Part shown: in pieces, positions 48,723 to 58,735 of the stretch
Layout: every line of letters begins with the position of its first letter
Position numbering within the stretch: position 1 is the first letter of the stretch
From: Pachypanchax playfairii
Lineage: Eukaryota; Chordata; Actinopteri; Cyprinodontiformes; Aplocheilidae
Assembly: GCA_006937955.1 (NCBI GenBank)
Contig: SSNP01000013.1
Span: 6,750,957 to 6,814,956 of the forward strand
Length of the DNA stretch: 64,000 bases
Direction: 5' to 3'
The notes under the pieces: model-generated
What the model was told of the DNA's origin: nothing
Seen by the model: the letters and a program-made list of their open reading frames with translations, nothing else
Database searches by the model: none
Program-made: the position numbers and the translations under genes

Positions 48723-49505
48723 AGATGATGCGCTATAATGTGAACATTTCAAACATAGCCCTTGTCTTCAGCTCCTTAACACCTGTTTGTAATCAGCTCA
48801 CCTGGTTTCATTTGGCAATCACCCTTCAACCTGTTTTCTTAATCTTCTCCTCAAATTGTTGGAGCTCATCCTTTTAATCAGCTGATGATCAACAGAAGAG
48901 CTCAACAAAACAGACAACCATCATTTACCAGCTGCAATGTAATTCGATCCGCTAAAACAAAGAAGTTGGTTTTGTTTTGAATGTATGGTTTAACTGAAAA
49001 GAAAAAAGCATTTTATCTTTACATACATAAACTCTTCAAATTATTGGAATATTCTTTAACTTTTTAAAGGTTTCGAGTGTGGTCTGTAACTTTGCATTAT
49101 ATGGTTGGATTTAATATAATTAAAAAAATCTTCAAATAACTTCATCTGATATTCTTTTATATTTATATCAAATAAGTGAGTTGAATGTTTTTTTTTCCTC
49201 TAATTTTTGTTTGACTGAACTGTGCTGAGGCAAACACAGAAAAAAATTTAATGAGATGGTGGTTTCAATCAGGACACTGGGGGATTAACCAAGTCTAGCT
49301 GATTCCTTCAATGAAAAAAACTCACTCATTAAATAAATATGATATTTGTATTAAAATGCCAAAGTATTTTATGTTACATGGATATTTGGGGCTTTTGTCT
49401 TGATTGATGTTGTCTTTTTTTATTTGTGGTTGTTTAAACATAAACCCATCTCTTCAGACTCGTTACTCCATTTTTACCTCTGCCTTACCGTTCACATCTG
49501 ATCTT
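48723..49505. other. Intronic non-coding DNA
   Basis: Nothing recognised. Confidence 0.4.
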
Positions 49506-49745
49506 ATTACCTCCACCAAGGAGGTAATGTTTTCATCAGGGTCTGTCTGTCTGTTAGCAGGATAACTCAAAAACTAATTGATGGATTTTTTAAATGACCC
49601 AAGGAAGAACTGATTAGATTTTGGGGGTGATCTGGATTACCGTCTGGATCCAGGATTTTTTTTTAAGGATAGCCTACTGACATTGTACTTTCTACAATAT
49701 GTCCACTTGGCACAGATCTGCGCTCTCTGAGTGCTTTTCTAGTTC
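49506..49745. repeat. widespread dispersed repeat (CCTCCACCAAGGAGG type)
   Basis: Seen: a terminal hairpin ATTACCTCC-accaa-GGAGGTAAT (49506-49528), then CTGTCTGTCTGTTAGCAGGA, GATTTTGGGGGTGATCTGGA, and the end GCTCTCTGAGTGCTTTTCTA. I recognise this arrangement as a repeat found in many animal genomes but cannot name its class with certainty. No coding sequence. Confidence 0.65.
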
Positions 49746-52536
49746 ACTACTGCACTCACCTGCTTTTACTCTACTCAGCGGCCCGTGCACTATACCAACT
49801 CATGCTTCTTTTTAGTCATTTTGGAAGGGGAACATGTGCCATAAAATATAATACATTCAAGGGAGGAGAAGATGTGATATCTATGTAAAGAGAACTAAAA
49901 TAAGAATAAATGTAAAAATAAATATGGACATGTGTATTAGACGTGTGGGAAGTGAAAAACTGGTAACCAAAAGAGGTTTTTCAATCATATAGTTACATGA
50001 TCAATTCAGTATATTGAAAATTGCTTCAACAGGTGTTGTATTTGAGATTTTCTTGCTAAAACCTGAGTTTAAACAATGTGCGACTTCTTTGAAATGCTGC
50101 AATTTTCTTGCCAATGAAAGAAAGAAGTCATGTGTACTGTAAGTTACCAACAATCCTGGCTTGCACATATAAGTGGGAGGTTAAATCTGACAGTTAGTTT
50201 CACTGATTAGAAAATTACAGCTTGCAGAATCAGTTAATGATATTGAGTTTCAAGAGTTGAGGGAAAAAGCATAAAAAAAGCATTTTAAAATGTGTAAAAA
50301 ACATTGTGTAAAAAACGCAAAAATTTAAACATGTTTAATATTAAATATATGTATGTAAAAATAGGATTTACTCTTTTGGGGGGCATTCCTTTTGCTGTAC
50401 TCCCTACCCATTTGCCAGCTTGCCTTTGCTTCCAGGCGTTCCAGCTTCATTCTTTTCCTGCCAGGGTGTTTTGATCCTGATTTTTTTCTAACTTGCCAGT
50501 GTTTCTGGACTCTTCCTCAATCTGCTCCCCGTGTTTGTTTCCATGCCTGGAGGGATTTACTACAAAGGAAAATTAAAGGGTTTTGCAAGAAATGATGAAG
50601 CTGAACTAGAACTTTTCAGTAGGACACAATTATTCCAATTTTTTTTTGGCCAAATGAAAAGGTGATGATTTATTTAAACATCACCTTTTCACAAAGAGTT
50701 TTCATTTAGATTTTAAGATACATTTTTACAACACTGTATCTTGCTTTCTTTTATAGCTCATGAAAGCACTGTATCATGTCTCATGTTCCATCTGCTGGCA
50801 TATTTAATCCCGGCCAGGCGGTTTTGAGACCACGTGGCTGCCACATAACATTTGATATAATAACTGAAATGACCAAAGCCATGAGATGCCTTCAGTGTCA
50901 ATAAACTGATATCTTAGAAAGGGCTAGTGAAAGTGGAGATAGGCTCAGCAGGAGAGCTGTGCAGAAAATGAAAATAGATAAATGGTACATCTGCTGGGAA
51001 TGTGTAAGTACCTCACAGTACTCTCAGTTGGAGTTTTTGCTTAGGTTTCTTTAGAAATAACAATATTTTGAAGAAATTAAGTACTGAAACAGGACTGGGA
51101 GGTAAATCAGACTGTAGAAAGTAATTATATTTGGTATGTCATGCATGTTTAAAAAAATCGATTTGGAAATAAAACTGTTCCTCCTGGTCATTTGTGTAAC
51201 TGGATGCTTATTCCCATTTTTTTCTCAGCTGGTCTTGCTTTCTTTTCTCCCTACACAGCCTGATCTGACTTACTCATCAGCACACCTGTCTTTGTTAGTC
51301 ATTTTCTCCCTTGGCTTATATTTAGCCCCAGGTTTTCAACTGTTCTTGATTTGATCTTTGTAACTGCCCTCTCCACCCTTTTTTTTTTTTATTTTATTTT
51401 TTTCGCCTCACCACATGTTTCAGGCTATAGGCTCTTCTGTACAAGATCAGTTTACATTCTGACATATAACTGAAAGTAGTTTTTTACAGCTAATCTTGCC
51501 TAACTGCTGTAAAGGCTAATTATTTAAACCCTGTAAATCATCAGAGGTGATAAGACACACTGCAGCAGCATATTAGAAGAAAGTCGTGGCCACAAATTGA
51601 CACTTATGTGGCTAACAGCAGCATTAGCATAAACCAGCCTGTGGATTAAAAAAAAAAGGAAAAAAACTAGCATGAATATGATCAGTGTGATTTAAAATCA
51701 AACTTTAAAACTGCCTGTCACAGCAGGCTCATAAACCACATGCTTGCAGATGGAAGACATCAGCTTAAGAGTCTGGCCTCAAAGAATCTGAAATCTAAAA
51801 AGGCAAAGAGCTGCTGGAGCCTGACGTTGTGAAGCAATTTATTTTTTAATATTTACAGAAAGAAGTCTTTCAAAATAACATCGTGTTCACATTAGCGCAA
51901 GGAGAACTTCAAAAAATGAGTTTGGGGATACATATCAGCAGATCATGTGCAGTTGCTGTAAAACTATTAAAATGTGTTTTTTTTCAGCACACAGTAACTT
52001 CTTAGACTCTAAGTGATCTCCTTCTCCGGAGAGGGACCAGGTCCCAACATAGCTTACTGCAAGTTCTCCTGATTGCTCTGGTCTGCCATCAGCTACCAGT
52101 TTTTCTATCCTCAAGCTTTAACACAAAGCCTGCTAAACATTCAGCTGGACTCCAGCAGTAAACAAACTGCTGTTTCAGCTGTTATATGCTCAAACAGAGA
52201 TGGTTTGGATCTAGAAACAAATAGAATCTTTATTCTAAGGAACACACAATGTCTAAACAGGACAGTTTTGCAGGGTATTGGACTGTATCAGCTCTTTTAC
52301 CAGCATTAACACCAGGACAACAAGATCAATGTTCCTACAAACTATACTTACAAACAAATGTTTATGCTTTATAATTTAGCTGAATGACTTTGATACCCTA
52401 ATTACCCACTTATCTGGACATACACTGTTTGTTGAAATTGTATTTGTCAATCTTTGTCATATATGAAATTGGTCTTTAGCACTATGAATGAATTGGGTAG
52501 TTTGTTTCTGAACTAGAATTTTCTAGATGTGAGTTT
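49746..52536. other. Intronic non-coding DNA
   Basis: No gene recognised. A 13-bp perfect hairpin at 50655-50691 (arms TGAAAAGGTGATG and its inverse, 11-nt loop). Confidence 0.4.
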
Positions 52537-52947
52537 GCTGTTGTTGGATACACCCCATTTGTCAGATGCATTCTGAGTTTGGGGAGTTTAACCCTTTGCT
52601 CCAGGAACTACATATGGATGAGGTTCACTTCCAGCGTTACTTCAGTCTGTCCCGCGCCCAGTTTGATGACTTCCTGCTTCATTCAGGTTACGTGCAGTTA
52701 CGTCACTACGATAAGACGCTCTGATTGGTTGACACGCCGCTTCAAGAGCGTCAAATGTTCAGCTAGCCGAACTTCTGCGTTTCTAGCTTCGACTCCTGAA
52801 ACACTTGAAAAGCTTTGAAAGTTGATGCTGCTAATGGTCACAAAGCACCGCAGAGACTCTGACGCCCCTCTAAGAGACTCCACCATAGACTTTACATGTA
52901 ATCTTGACGTTTCTGACGTTGACAGTTGGGCTTGTGTGAACGCACCA
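52537..52947 (+). mobile_element. 5'-truncated second copy of the Harbinger-like element
   Basis: Seen: GTTGGATACACCCCATTTGT to CTGCTTCATTCAGGTTACGT repeats the coding part of the 46-kb copy (reading LLQELHMDEVHFQRYFSLSR in the matching frame), followed by the same GACGTTGACAGTTGGGCTTG and the right end GTGTGAACGCACCA. The left inverted repeat and 5' third are missing. The frame is interrupted. TAA follows at 52948-52950. Confidence 0.8.
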
Positions 52948-53001
52948 TAACTTATCAAAACTGTTTGGCAAAAATTACAATTTTAGTGCTTTCTATCATC
53001 T

Positions 53002-53571
53002 ATAACCTGGCTCTGCCAGATCTGTGTTTCCCCGCCTCTTATCGATTTGGGGACACACATAGATCTGGAACTGCTCCGTTTGAAACCTTCTATAAAACAT
53101 CTGATGTAATATTTTGATCTGATTGGAGGAACGAGCCAGCAAGTGTCTGCCTTTGATAATTTGTCTTTAGCCAATCACAGTAAAGAAAGCGCTTGCAAAT
53201 CCATTCGGTAGTAAAACACACATTGTTACCACTAAGAAAAGCAAAACACATCTTTACCATCAAGAAATGATCAGAGTTCTTACCTTTGCTCATTTTTCAA
53301 TGAAGAAATCTCTAGTTCTCCTAAAACAAATTAAATATCAGCTTTTATGCGCACATCCACCGGCGCAGCCATGTTTGTTTTGCTTTGTCTGCCAGGGCAC
53401 TTGCTGCCAATCATACCTGAACACCCGCCTCAAATCACAATGCTAACACATGATTGGTCTGAATATTTTTAGACGGTTGTCAATGGAGTGGGACAAGATA
53501 GGACAAGATGGATTTTCATGGGTTTGGAAAACTCCAAATCTCACGAGAATCCGTCTCGCAGCGCAAGGCTA
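53002..53571. mobile_element. hAT-like non-autonomous element, 570 bp, 8-bp target duplication
   Basis: Seen: TATCATCT at 52994-53001 and at 53572-53579. The ends ATAACCTGGCTCTGCCAGA and the inverse TCTCGCAGCGCAAGGCTAT pair at 15 of 19 positions. The inside (for example TTATCGATTTGGGGACACAC, CATCCACCGGCGCAGCCATG) looks like a dispersed fish repeat I have met before. No transposase. An 8-bp duplication points to hAT. Confidence 0.8.
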
Positions 53572-53579
53572 TATCATCT

Positions 53580-55558
53580 GTTCAATGGACAGAAACCATG
53601 TTTCTTCTGCTTTAATGTTTTCCTTTGAGGCAGCACCTATAGAAGTTTGTGTTTGGCACTGATTTTCAGCCAGTTCATAATGCCGATACCTGATGATGAA
53701 ATTTAACAGACACATTTGCGCAACATCAATGCTATAATGACAAAAACAAAAGCTAGAATGTGGAAGGTCTTGTGTTTTACCAAGGGTTTCAGATGGTCTT
53801 TAGAAGTGTCATCCCCAATACGCTTGATAGCGTATAATATAGCTACAATTAGTATGAGCATACACAAACCTTCCATTGAGAGGTCATAGTAGTTTATCAC
53901 GTGTTGGCTGCTTATCAGTGCTCCTTGGTGGCATGTGGGTGGTGCATAGTGGCAGTGTATCAGAGACATGGAGCTCGAGCACACTCACATGGCTCTGTCA
54001 TCAAGAATTTAAAGCAGAACTGGCCATGCTGGCTTCATACCTAGGCTATGAGCCAAGCATGTGACATACTAGTTACATCATGGTGTGAATGTCTAGTGTG
54101 TTGCTGCATCCAGATATGTGAGCTTTACTATCTTTCTGTTTTTCCATTGTTTAATTATTCACCTCTGATTTTTTTTTAAGGATATTTATGTTTTCATCTA
54201 TAAAACACAACTTGGACCTTGATTAGATTAGGCTTTTACTATGAAGTTAAAGAGATCACATGGCCTTATGGGTTGTGTTTGAGCCAGTGGAGATATTAAT
54301 GCACTTCAGGTCAAACACTTACTGTAATTAGACTCATCTCTCACATGGTACAAGTTGTACCATTACACATATCTTTATAATGTATTATAAACCTAGTTCT
54401 AAGTACAGTATATGCATTCTGGCCCATAAGTAAAAAAGACATTTTAATTTCCACTTTTTATATACCGAACAACCAAAAACAAGAAGTGTCTTAACTTCAG
54501 TACTTCAAATCCGACTAATAGGATCTTAATGTAACTACGCTGCATAATTTCTGTTATTTTTCCCAATGTTGAAAGTTAAAAAAAGGAATCCAAAACCAAA
54601 TCAAAACTTTTCAAATATGTTTGCGTGATTAAACGGAGTGTTTTAACAAATGTATGTAATTTGCATTGATACATTTAAAATTGTATTTGCAGAAATAGGA
54701 AGAAAATGTAGGGGGGTGGGGATGATTAAAATGTTGTAACTCTTTGGTTTCCTATATTAAAAGGCCATTTTAAATACACAAGCAATGACTCGCATACCCT
54801 AAATGTAGGGGGCTTTTTTTCTTTCAGGCAGCCTTAGACAACCCCTTTGTTATCCTTTAAGCAGGGTTATTAGCTTTGTCCCTAAGACCACTGGAGGCGT
54901 CTGTAATCTCTGCCTTTTGAAAATGCATTTTTGATGAGTCTCAGAAGACGTAAGGACAAACATTTAAAAACATCCACACAAACGTGTTTCATTATTTCAC
55001 TTTACATTCCTTTAAAATGAAAGTATATTTTGTTAGTGGGACTTTTGTTTTGTTCTTTTGATAAATTTGAGCTTGAATCATAAAATATCTCCAAGAAAAT
55101 TGTTTTTCTTTTTTAATAAAAACCCAGATTACTACAGAGGAACATGACAGAATAATGGTCCAATTACAATCTCAGAAACAGTGATTTTGAGTCAAAATGT
55201 CTGAGTTAATAAACAAACACAAAATAATACAAAACATTTTAATTAGCAGGCCTATTATAGATGTGGGGTATAATGTTTTATTTCTGTAAAAATGAGGGCA
55301 TTTTAACTCCATCAGAACTCCGAGGGGATTTATAAATTGTTAAAGTACTCCAGTCGTTTTTCATGTTTTATTCATGAGATAGACTGCTGTGTGAACCACC
55401 AGAAGTGAAGTTTTCTTGCAAATACATTTATTGTAACAGAGTCTCTATAATTAATGTGCCGCAGCTGTAATTATTACAGAATTTTTGTTTATATGCTGGA
55501 TAATTTCAATGTAAGCAGTTTTTAAAAGAAAAAATGTATTTACTTTCTCACCTATCAG
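53580..55558. other. brinp1: Intronic non-coding DNA up to the second coding exon
   Basis: No classified repeat. A minus-strand open frame at 53703-53984 has two hydrophobic segments but no family match. The 3' end has a modest pyrimidine tract TTTACTTTCTCACCTATCAG ending at 55558. Confidence 0.45.
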
Positions 55559-55749
55559 GGAATTTGCACGTTGGAAGGTGAGAAACACTGCGATCGAGAG
55601 ACGGGATCTCATCAGGAACCCCCTGCCACTCATGCCCGAGTTTCAGCGGAGCATCCGCTTGCTGGGCCGCAGACCAACCACTCAGCAGTTCATTGACACC
55701 ATCATCAAGAAATATGGAACCCACATTCTCATCTCAGCCACCCTAGGAG
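55559..55749 (+). CDS. brinp1: BRINP1, second coding exon (end of codon 73 to first base of codon 137; start of MACPF domain)
   Basis: Seen: acceptor CTATCAG at 55552-55558; the first base completes Arg73, then residues 74-136 begin EFARWKVRNTAIERRDL and continue through LLGRRPTTQQFIDTIIKKYG. The frame is open throughout and the exon ends with one base of codon 137 at the donor AG|GTAACA. Family knowledge: this is the N-terminal part of the BRINP MACPF domain (membrane-attack-complex/perforin fold). Y125-G-T-H128 followed after seven residues by Gly136-Gly137 fits the MACPF signature Y-G-T-H ... G-G, and the exon boundary splits the second Gly of that motif. RNTAIERRD and PTTQQFIDT distinguish it from BRINP2/3. 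All later exons (rest of MACPF, EGF-like part, C-terminal region; mammalian protein about 761 residues) lie to the right of the window. An internal donor-like AAG|GTGAGA occurs at 55577/55578. Confidence 0.97.
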
Positions 55750-56627
55750 GTAACACGGGTTCATTTCTTTTGTTTATTCACAACCCTGATGTTCCAAAAT
55801 GATTAAAATGCTTTTTGTTTTTTTAAAAGTCAGCAATATCGTAGGTCATGATTACAATGTATTTACAATGTATCAGTTGAGATCTAAACATTGAGGGGGA
55901 AAAGGGACATTGGAGATTTAAAAACTACTTTTAGAAAAACAGTAAGGCAATAAATATTAAAAAAGGATGCATGTACATATTTCTACAAATAATTATGTTA
56001 TCCTCCTTGTATGAATGTGTGCACTAAAGGCAAACATGTCAGTGTCCGTTAAGATCAGATAAAGGCTTCGAAGGCAGTTTTTCCTTCTGGTTGCTGAGAA
56101 ACCAAACTGAAGCAAAAACACAAGATGCAAGAATATGCAACAAATCTTTTTTTTTTTAAACAAAACAAAGACTGCTGTGATCTTCAAGTGACAGTAGAAG
56201 AATTAATGTGTTTTTTTTCTGGCATCAGCCTGAACAAAATTGTGCAAAAGCATTGATCTGCCCTTATTTCTTTCTTTATTTTTTGTTCAAAAGGACTTGG
56301 ATTAATTTGGTAACTTTTAAATGCTCTTTAGATACAAGGTTTTGTGGAAGTTGGGTGGAATTTTTCTTTTAGCCATTAGCTGCTTCTTTTTGACATTTGC
56401 TGTTTGTTCTCTATGTTCTGCCTGTCTTGACTTTAAGAGGTTTTTTGTGTAGCTTGAAACTGACCTGACATTTTTATTTTTTTTAAAAAGGACGTAAAAG
56501 TCATGTTGTGAAAAACACATAATGCTTTAATTGTCACATTTTCCTTTTAATCTTAAAAAGAACCCCACAATTGCACAACTTAATATCATGATGAATTACT
56601 GGTTCCTATTTACTACTACTACTACCA
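55750..56627. other. brinp1: Start of the next brinp1 intron
   Basis: Donor GTAACA at 55750. AT-rich DNA with T runs (56146-56156). Ends with a TAC-type microsatellite (about 56610-56624). Nothing else recognised. Confidence 0.5.
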
Positions 56628-56700
56628 CTGTCATTTAGCAGACGCTTTTATCCAAAGCGACTTACATTGAGAGAACATACAAGCAAGAAATCAAAGAGAA
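56628..56700 (+). repeat. fragment of a conserved teleost repeat core
   Basis: Seen: CATTTAGCAGACGCTTTTAT directly followed by CCAAAGCGACTTACA, a motif shared by very many fish repeats; the class is not certain to me. Flanks are degraded. Confidence 0.65.
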
Positions 56701-56827
56701 GGAAACAATATAAGGAGGAGGACTTTCGCAATAAGGATGTTTTTAATGAACACCTTCTTTCCTTCCTAAATACTGAGGAATTATCTGGCCACTTCAATAT
56801 TTATATATATTGAAATCTTACTACATA

Positions 56828-57098
56828 AAGGTGGTAAAGAGGATTTTGCCCCGAATGAGAAGCTCAACGGCTGTTTGTCATTTTTTGAGGTAGTGTGCAT
56901 GCGTTGTAGCCAATAGATAATGAAACGGGTTTATTATCTATTGGCTACTTTATTTGAAGCTTCACCAGGTCTATGATTTATGAATATTATAACTTTTTCT
57001 TTTGGAAACCAATAAGTACAAGAGCGTTACAAGTCAATAAAATAATTTTACAGTAAATTTGACATCTAAATTTGCTACAAAATCCTCTTTACCACATT
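56828..57098. mobile_element. mariner-type MITE with TA duplication and internal hairpin
   Basis: Seen: GTGGTAAAGAGGATTTTG at 56831-56848 and its exact inverse at 57078-57095, extended to AAG/ATT outer bases and bounded by TA at 56826-56827 and 57099-57100. Inside, 56906-56921 and 56933-56948 are perfect 16-bp inverses (GTAGCCAATAGATAAT). Short, non-coding, TA target: a Tc1/mariner-type MITE. Family not recognised. Confidence 0.8.
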
Positions 57099-57106
57099 TA
57101 ATGATG

Positions 57107-57668
57107 TTAAAGAGGCCCTTCCATTAAAACACGGTTTTTCTCAGGTTTCTGCTGAATATTTTAGCTCCACAGGTGTTCTTACCTTTATACTGGGTGTGAA
57201 AACAGGTCAACAACTTTTCTTTCAGTTTTTATCTCTCAAACTACGCAGGTGGCGATAAATCCCGAGTTCTCCTAAGTTTGAACGGCCTACATTTGTTTTG
57301 TCATAACTACTTTGTTCGTTAGTATTCATCAGCTCCCACAGTTGAATCCACGCTTAGCATGCTGCTGGCAAGCTGTAGCATAAGACGCTACAAACCGGAA
57401 GAGACTACGTATGCTGTTGCGCAATGGGCAAGAAACAGTATGCCTTGCTCTCATAGGGTAGTTTGTTAGCCAGTCTGAGTCCAGCAAATTCAAGTAATAA
57501 ATATTAATGAGTTGCAGCACGAAGTCAGCCGAATCTTGACGCAGATAGATTGAAAGGTCTGTTAATCAGTGTTTCCTAACATTGTTTTAGACATAAAATG
57601 GTTCATATTACAGGTTAATACTTAAGAAATAACCACAAAGTCCTGAAATTTGTATGAAATGGCCTTTC
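57107..57668 (-). mobile_element. TTAA-flanked non-autonomous DNA element, copy 2 (inverted relative to 41809-42355)
   Basis: Seen: TTAAAGAGGCCCTTCCATTA at the left is the inverse of the right end of copy 1, and GAACACCTGTGGAGC, GGTGGCGATAAA, CAGTATGCCTTGCTCTCATA and ATTAATGAGTTGCAGC equivalents follow in reversed order. The other terminus is decayed (GGCCTTTCATG at 57661-57671). It sits 9 bp from the mariner-type MITE. Confidence 0.75.
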
Positions 57669-58164
57669 ATGTAGAAAATTATTTGGGTGCAGAAATGGCA
57701 AAACTGTCTGCTGTCACTGTAACAGAGGTAGGTGACAATAAATGTCTTTGGTGGCTCGTCTGAAATTTTTTTTGGCCATCCTTTCCAAAGTAAAAGTCAA
57801 GTGTCTCTGATGTTCAAGACCAGATATAAATGACTCTTGATATCTCTTATCTTATCTCCAAGCTCTAAAAGAAGCATGAAGGCAGCTGTGATTACTTCGG
57901 CAAATGTTTTTAAAGAGATATGATTTGGTGAGATATGCCACTGGGTTCTTTAAACTGTGCTTTACATAATTGGATGTAGGACAACCAAGTAGGCCAGTAA
58001 TCTAAGTACTATAAAAAGGTTTTCTGTCTTTAAAATTCACAAATCAATATGTTTTAGATGTTTTCATAGTACATGATGTGATTTAAATTCCCTCCTCTGT
58101 TATGACACCTGTGATTAACCTTGAAACGTTACACTTGCTAAAGAATGAAGTGTAACCAGATAAG
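57669..58164. other. Intronic non-coding DNA
   Basis: Nothing recognised. Confidence 0.4.
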
Positions 58165-58735
58165 TAAATACCAATGAAATCCAACGATTTGCAAACTTCT
58201 TAAACTTTTGTTGTTTATGTTCTATTGTAAATAAAATGTATCAAATTTTGAAACTGAGATGTTTTACCCCTCTTCTTTTAACATCTGTAAACATCTGAAA
58301 AGTGAGGTGATCAGCTGCTGGTTTTAGGAGAGGAAAGTTGTCTGATCCTTGTCTGATGCAGGATTCTAGCTGCTCAATGGTCCTGGGTCCAACAAATGGA
58401 CTGCAGGCAGCCCAGTTCAGCACACAGACTCTTCTCCTGTGAAGCCATGCTGCTGTGATTGATGCAGTATGTGGTTTAACATCGTCTTGCTGAAATATGC
58501 AAAGCCTTCTCTGAAACAGATGTTGTCTATATGGGAGCAGATGTTGCTCTAATCCATCTAGGAAGTTTTCAACCTTGATGGAGCCTTTCCAGATGTGTAA
58601 GCTGCCCACCCCATAGGCACTAATGCAACACTCGTACTATCAGGGATGCAGGTTTTGAACTGTCTGCTGATAACAAGCTAAATGGTCTTTCTCCTATTTA
58701 GTTTGCAGGACACAGCATCCATGGCTGGAAAAAAA
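58165..58735 (-). pseudogene. Tc1/mariner transposon remnant; transposase C-terminal half with lost catalytic residue
   Basis: Seen on the minus strand (frame 58609 to 58241): GSLHIWKGSIKVENFLDGLE, then FQQDDVKPHTASI with the second catalytic Asp, WLHRRRVCVLNWAACSP, then directly FVGPRTIEQLESCIRQG. In intact relatives SP is followed by DLSPIEN and about 20 more residues; here they are deleted in frame, removing the third catalytic acid, so the protein could not work. Upstream, GGACACAGCATCCATGGCTG continues the same element, and the flank TTTGTTGTTTATGTTCTATTG matches the terminal region of the family also seen as the MITE at 31890. Confidence 0.85.
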
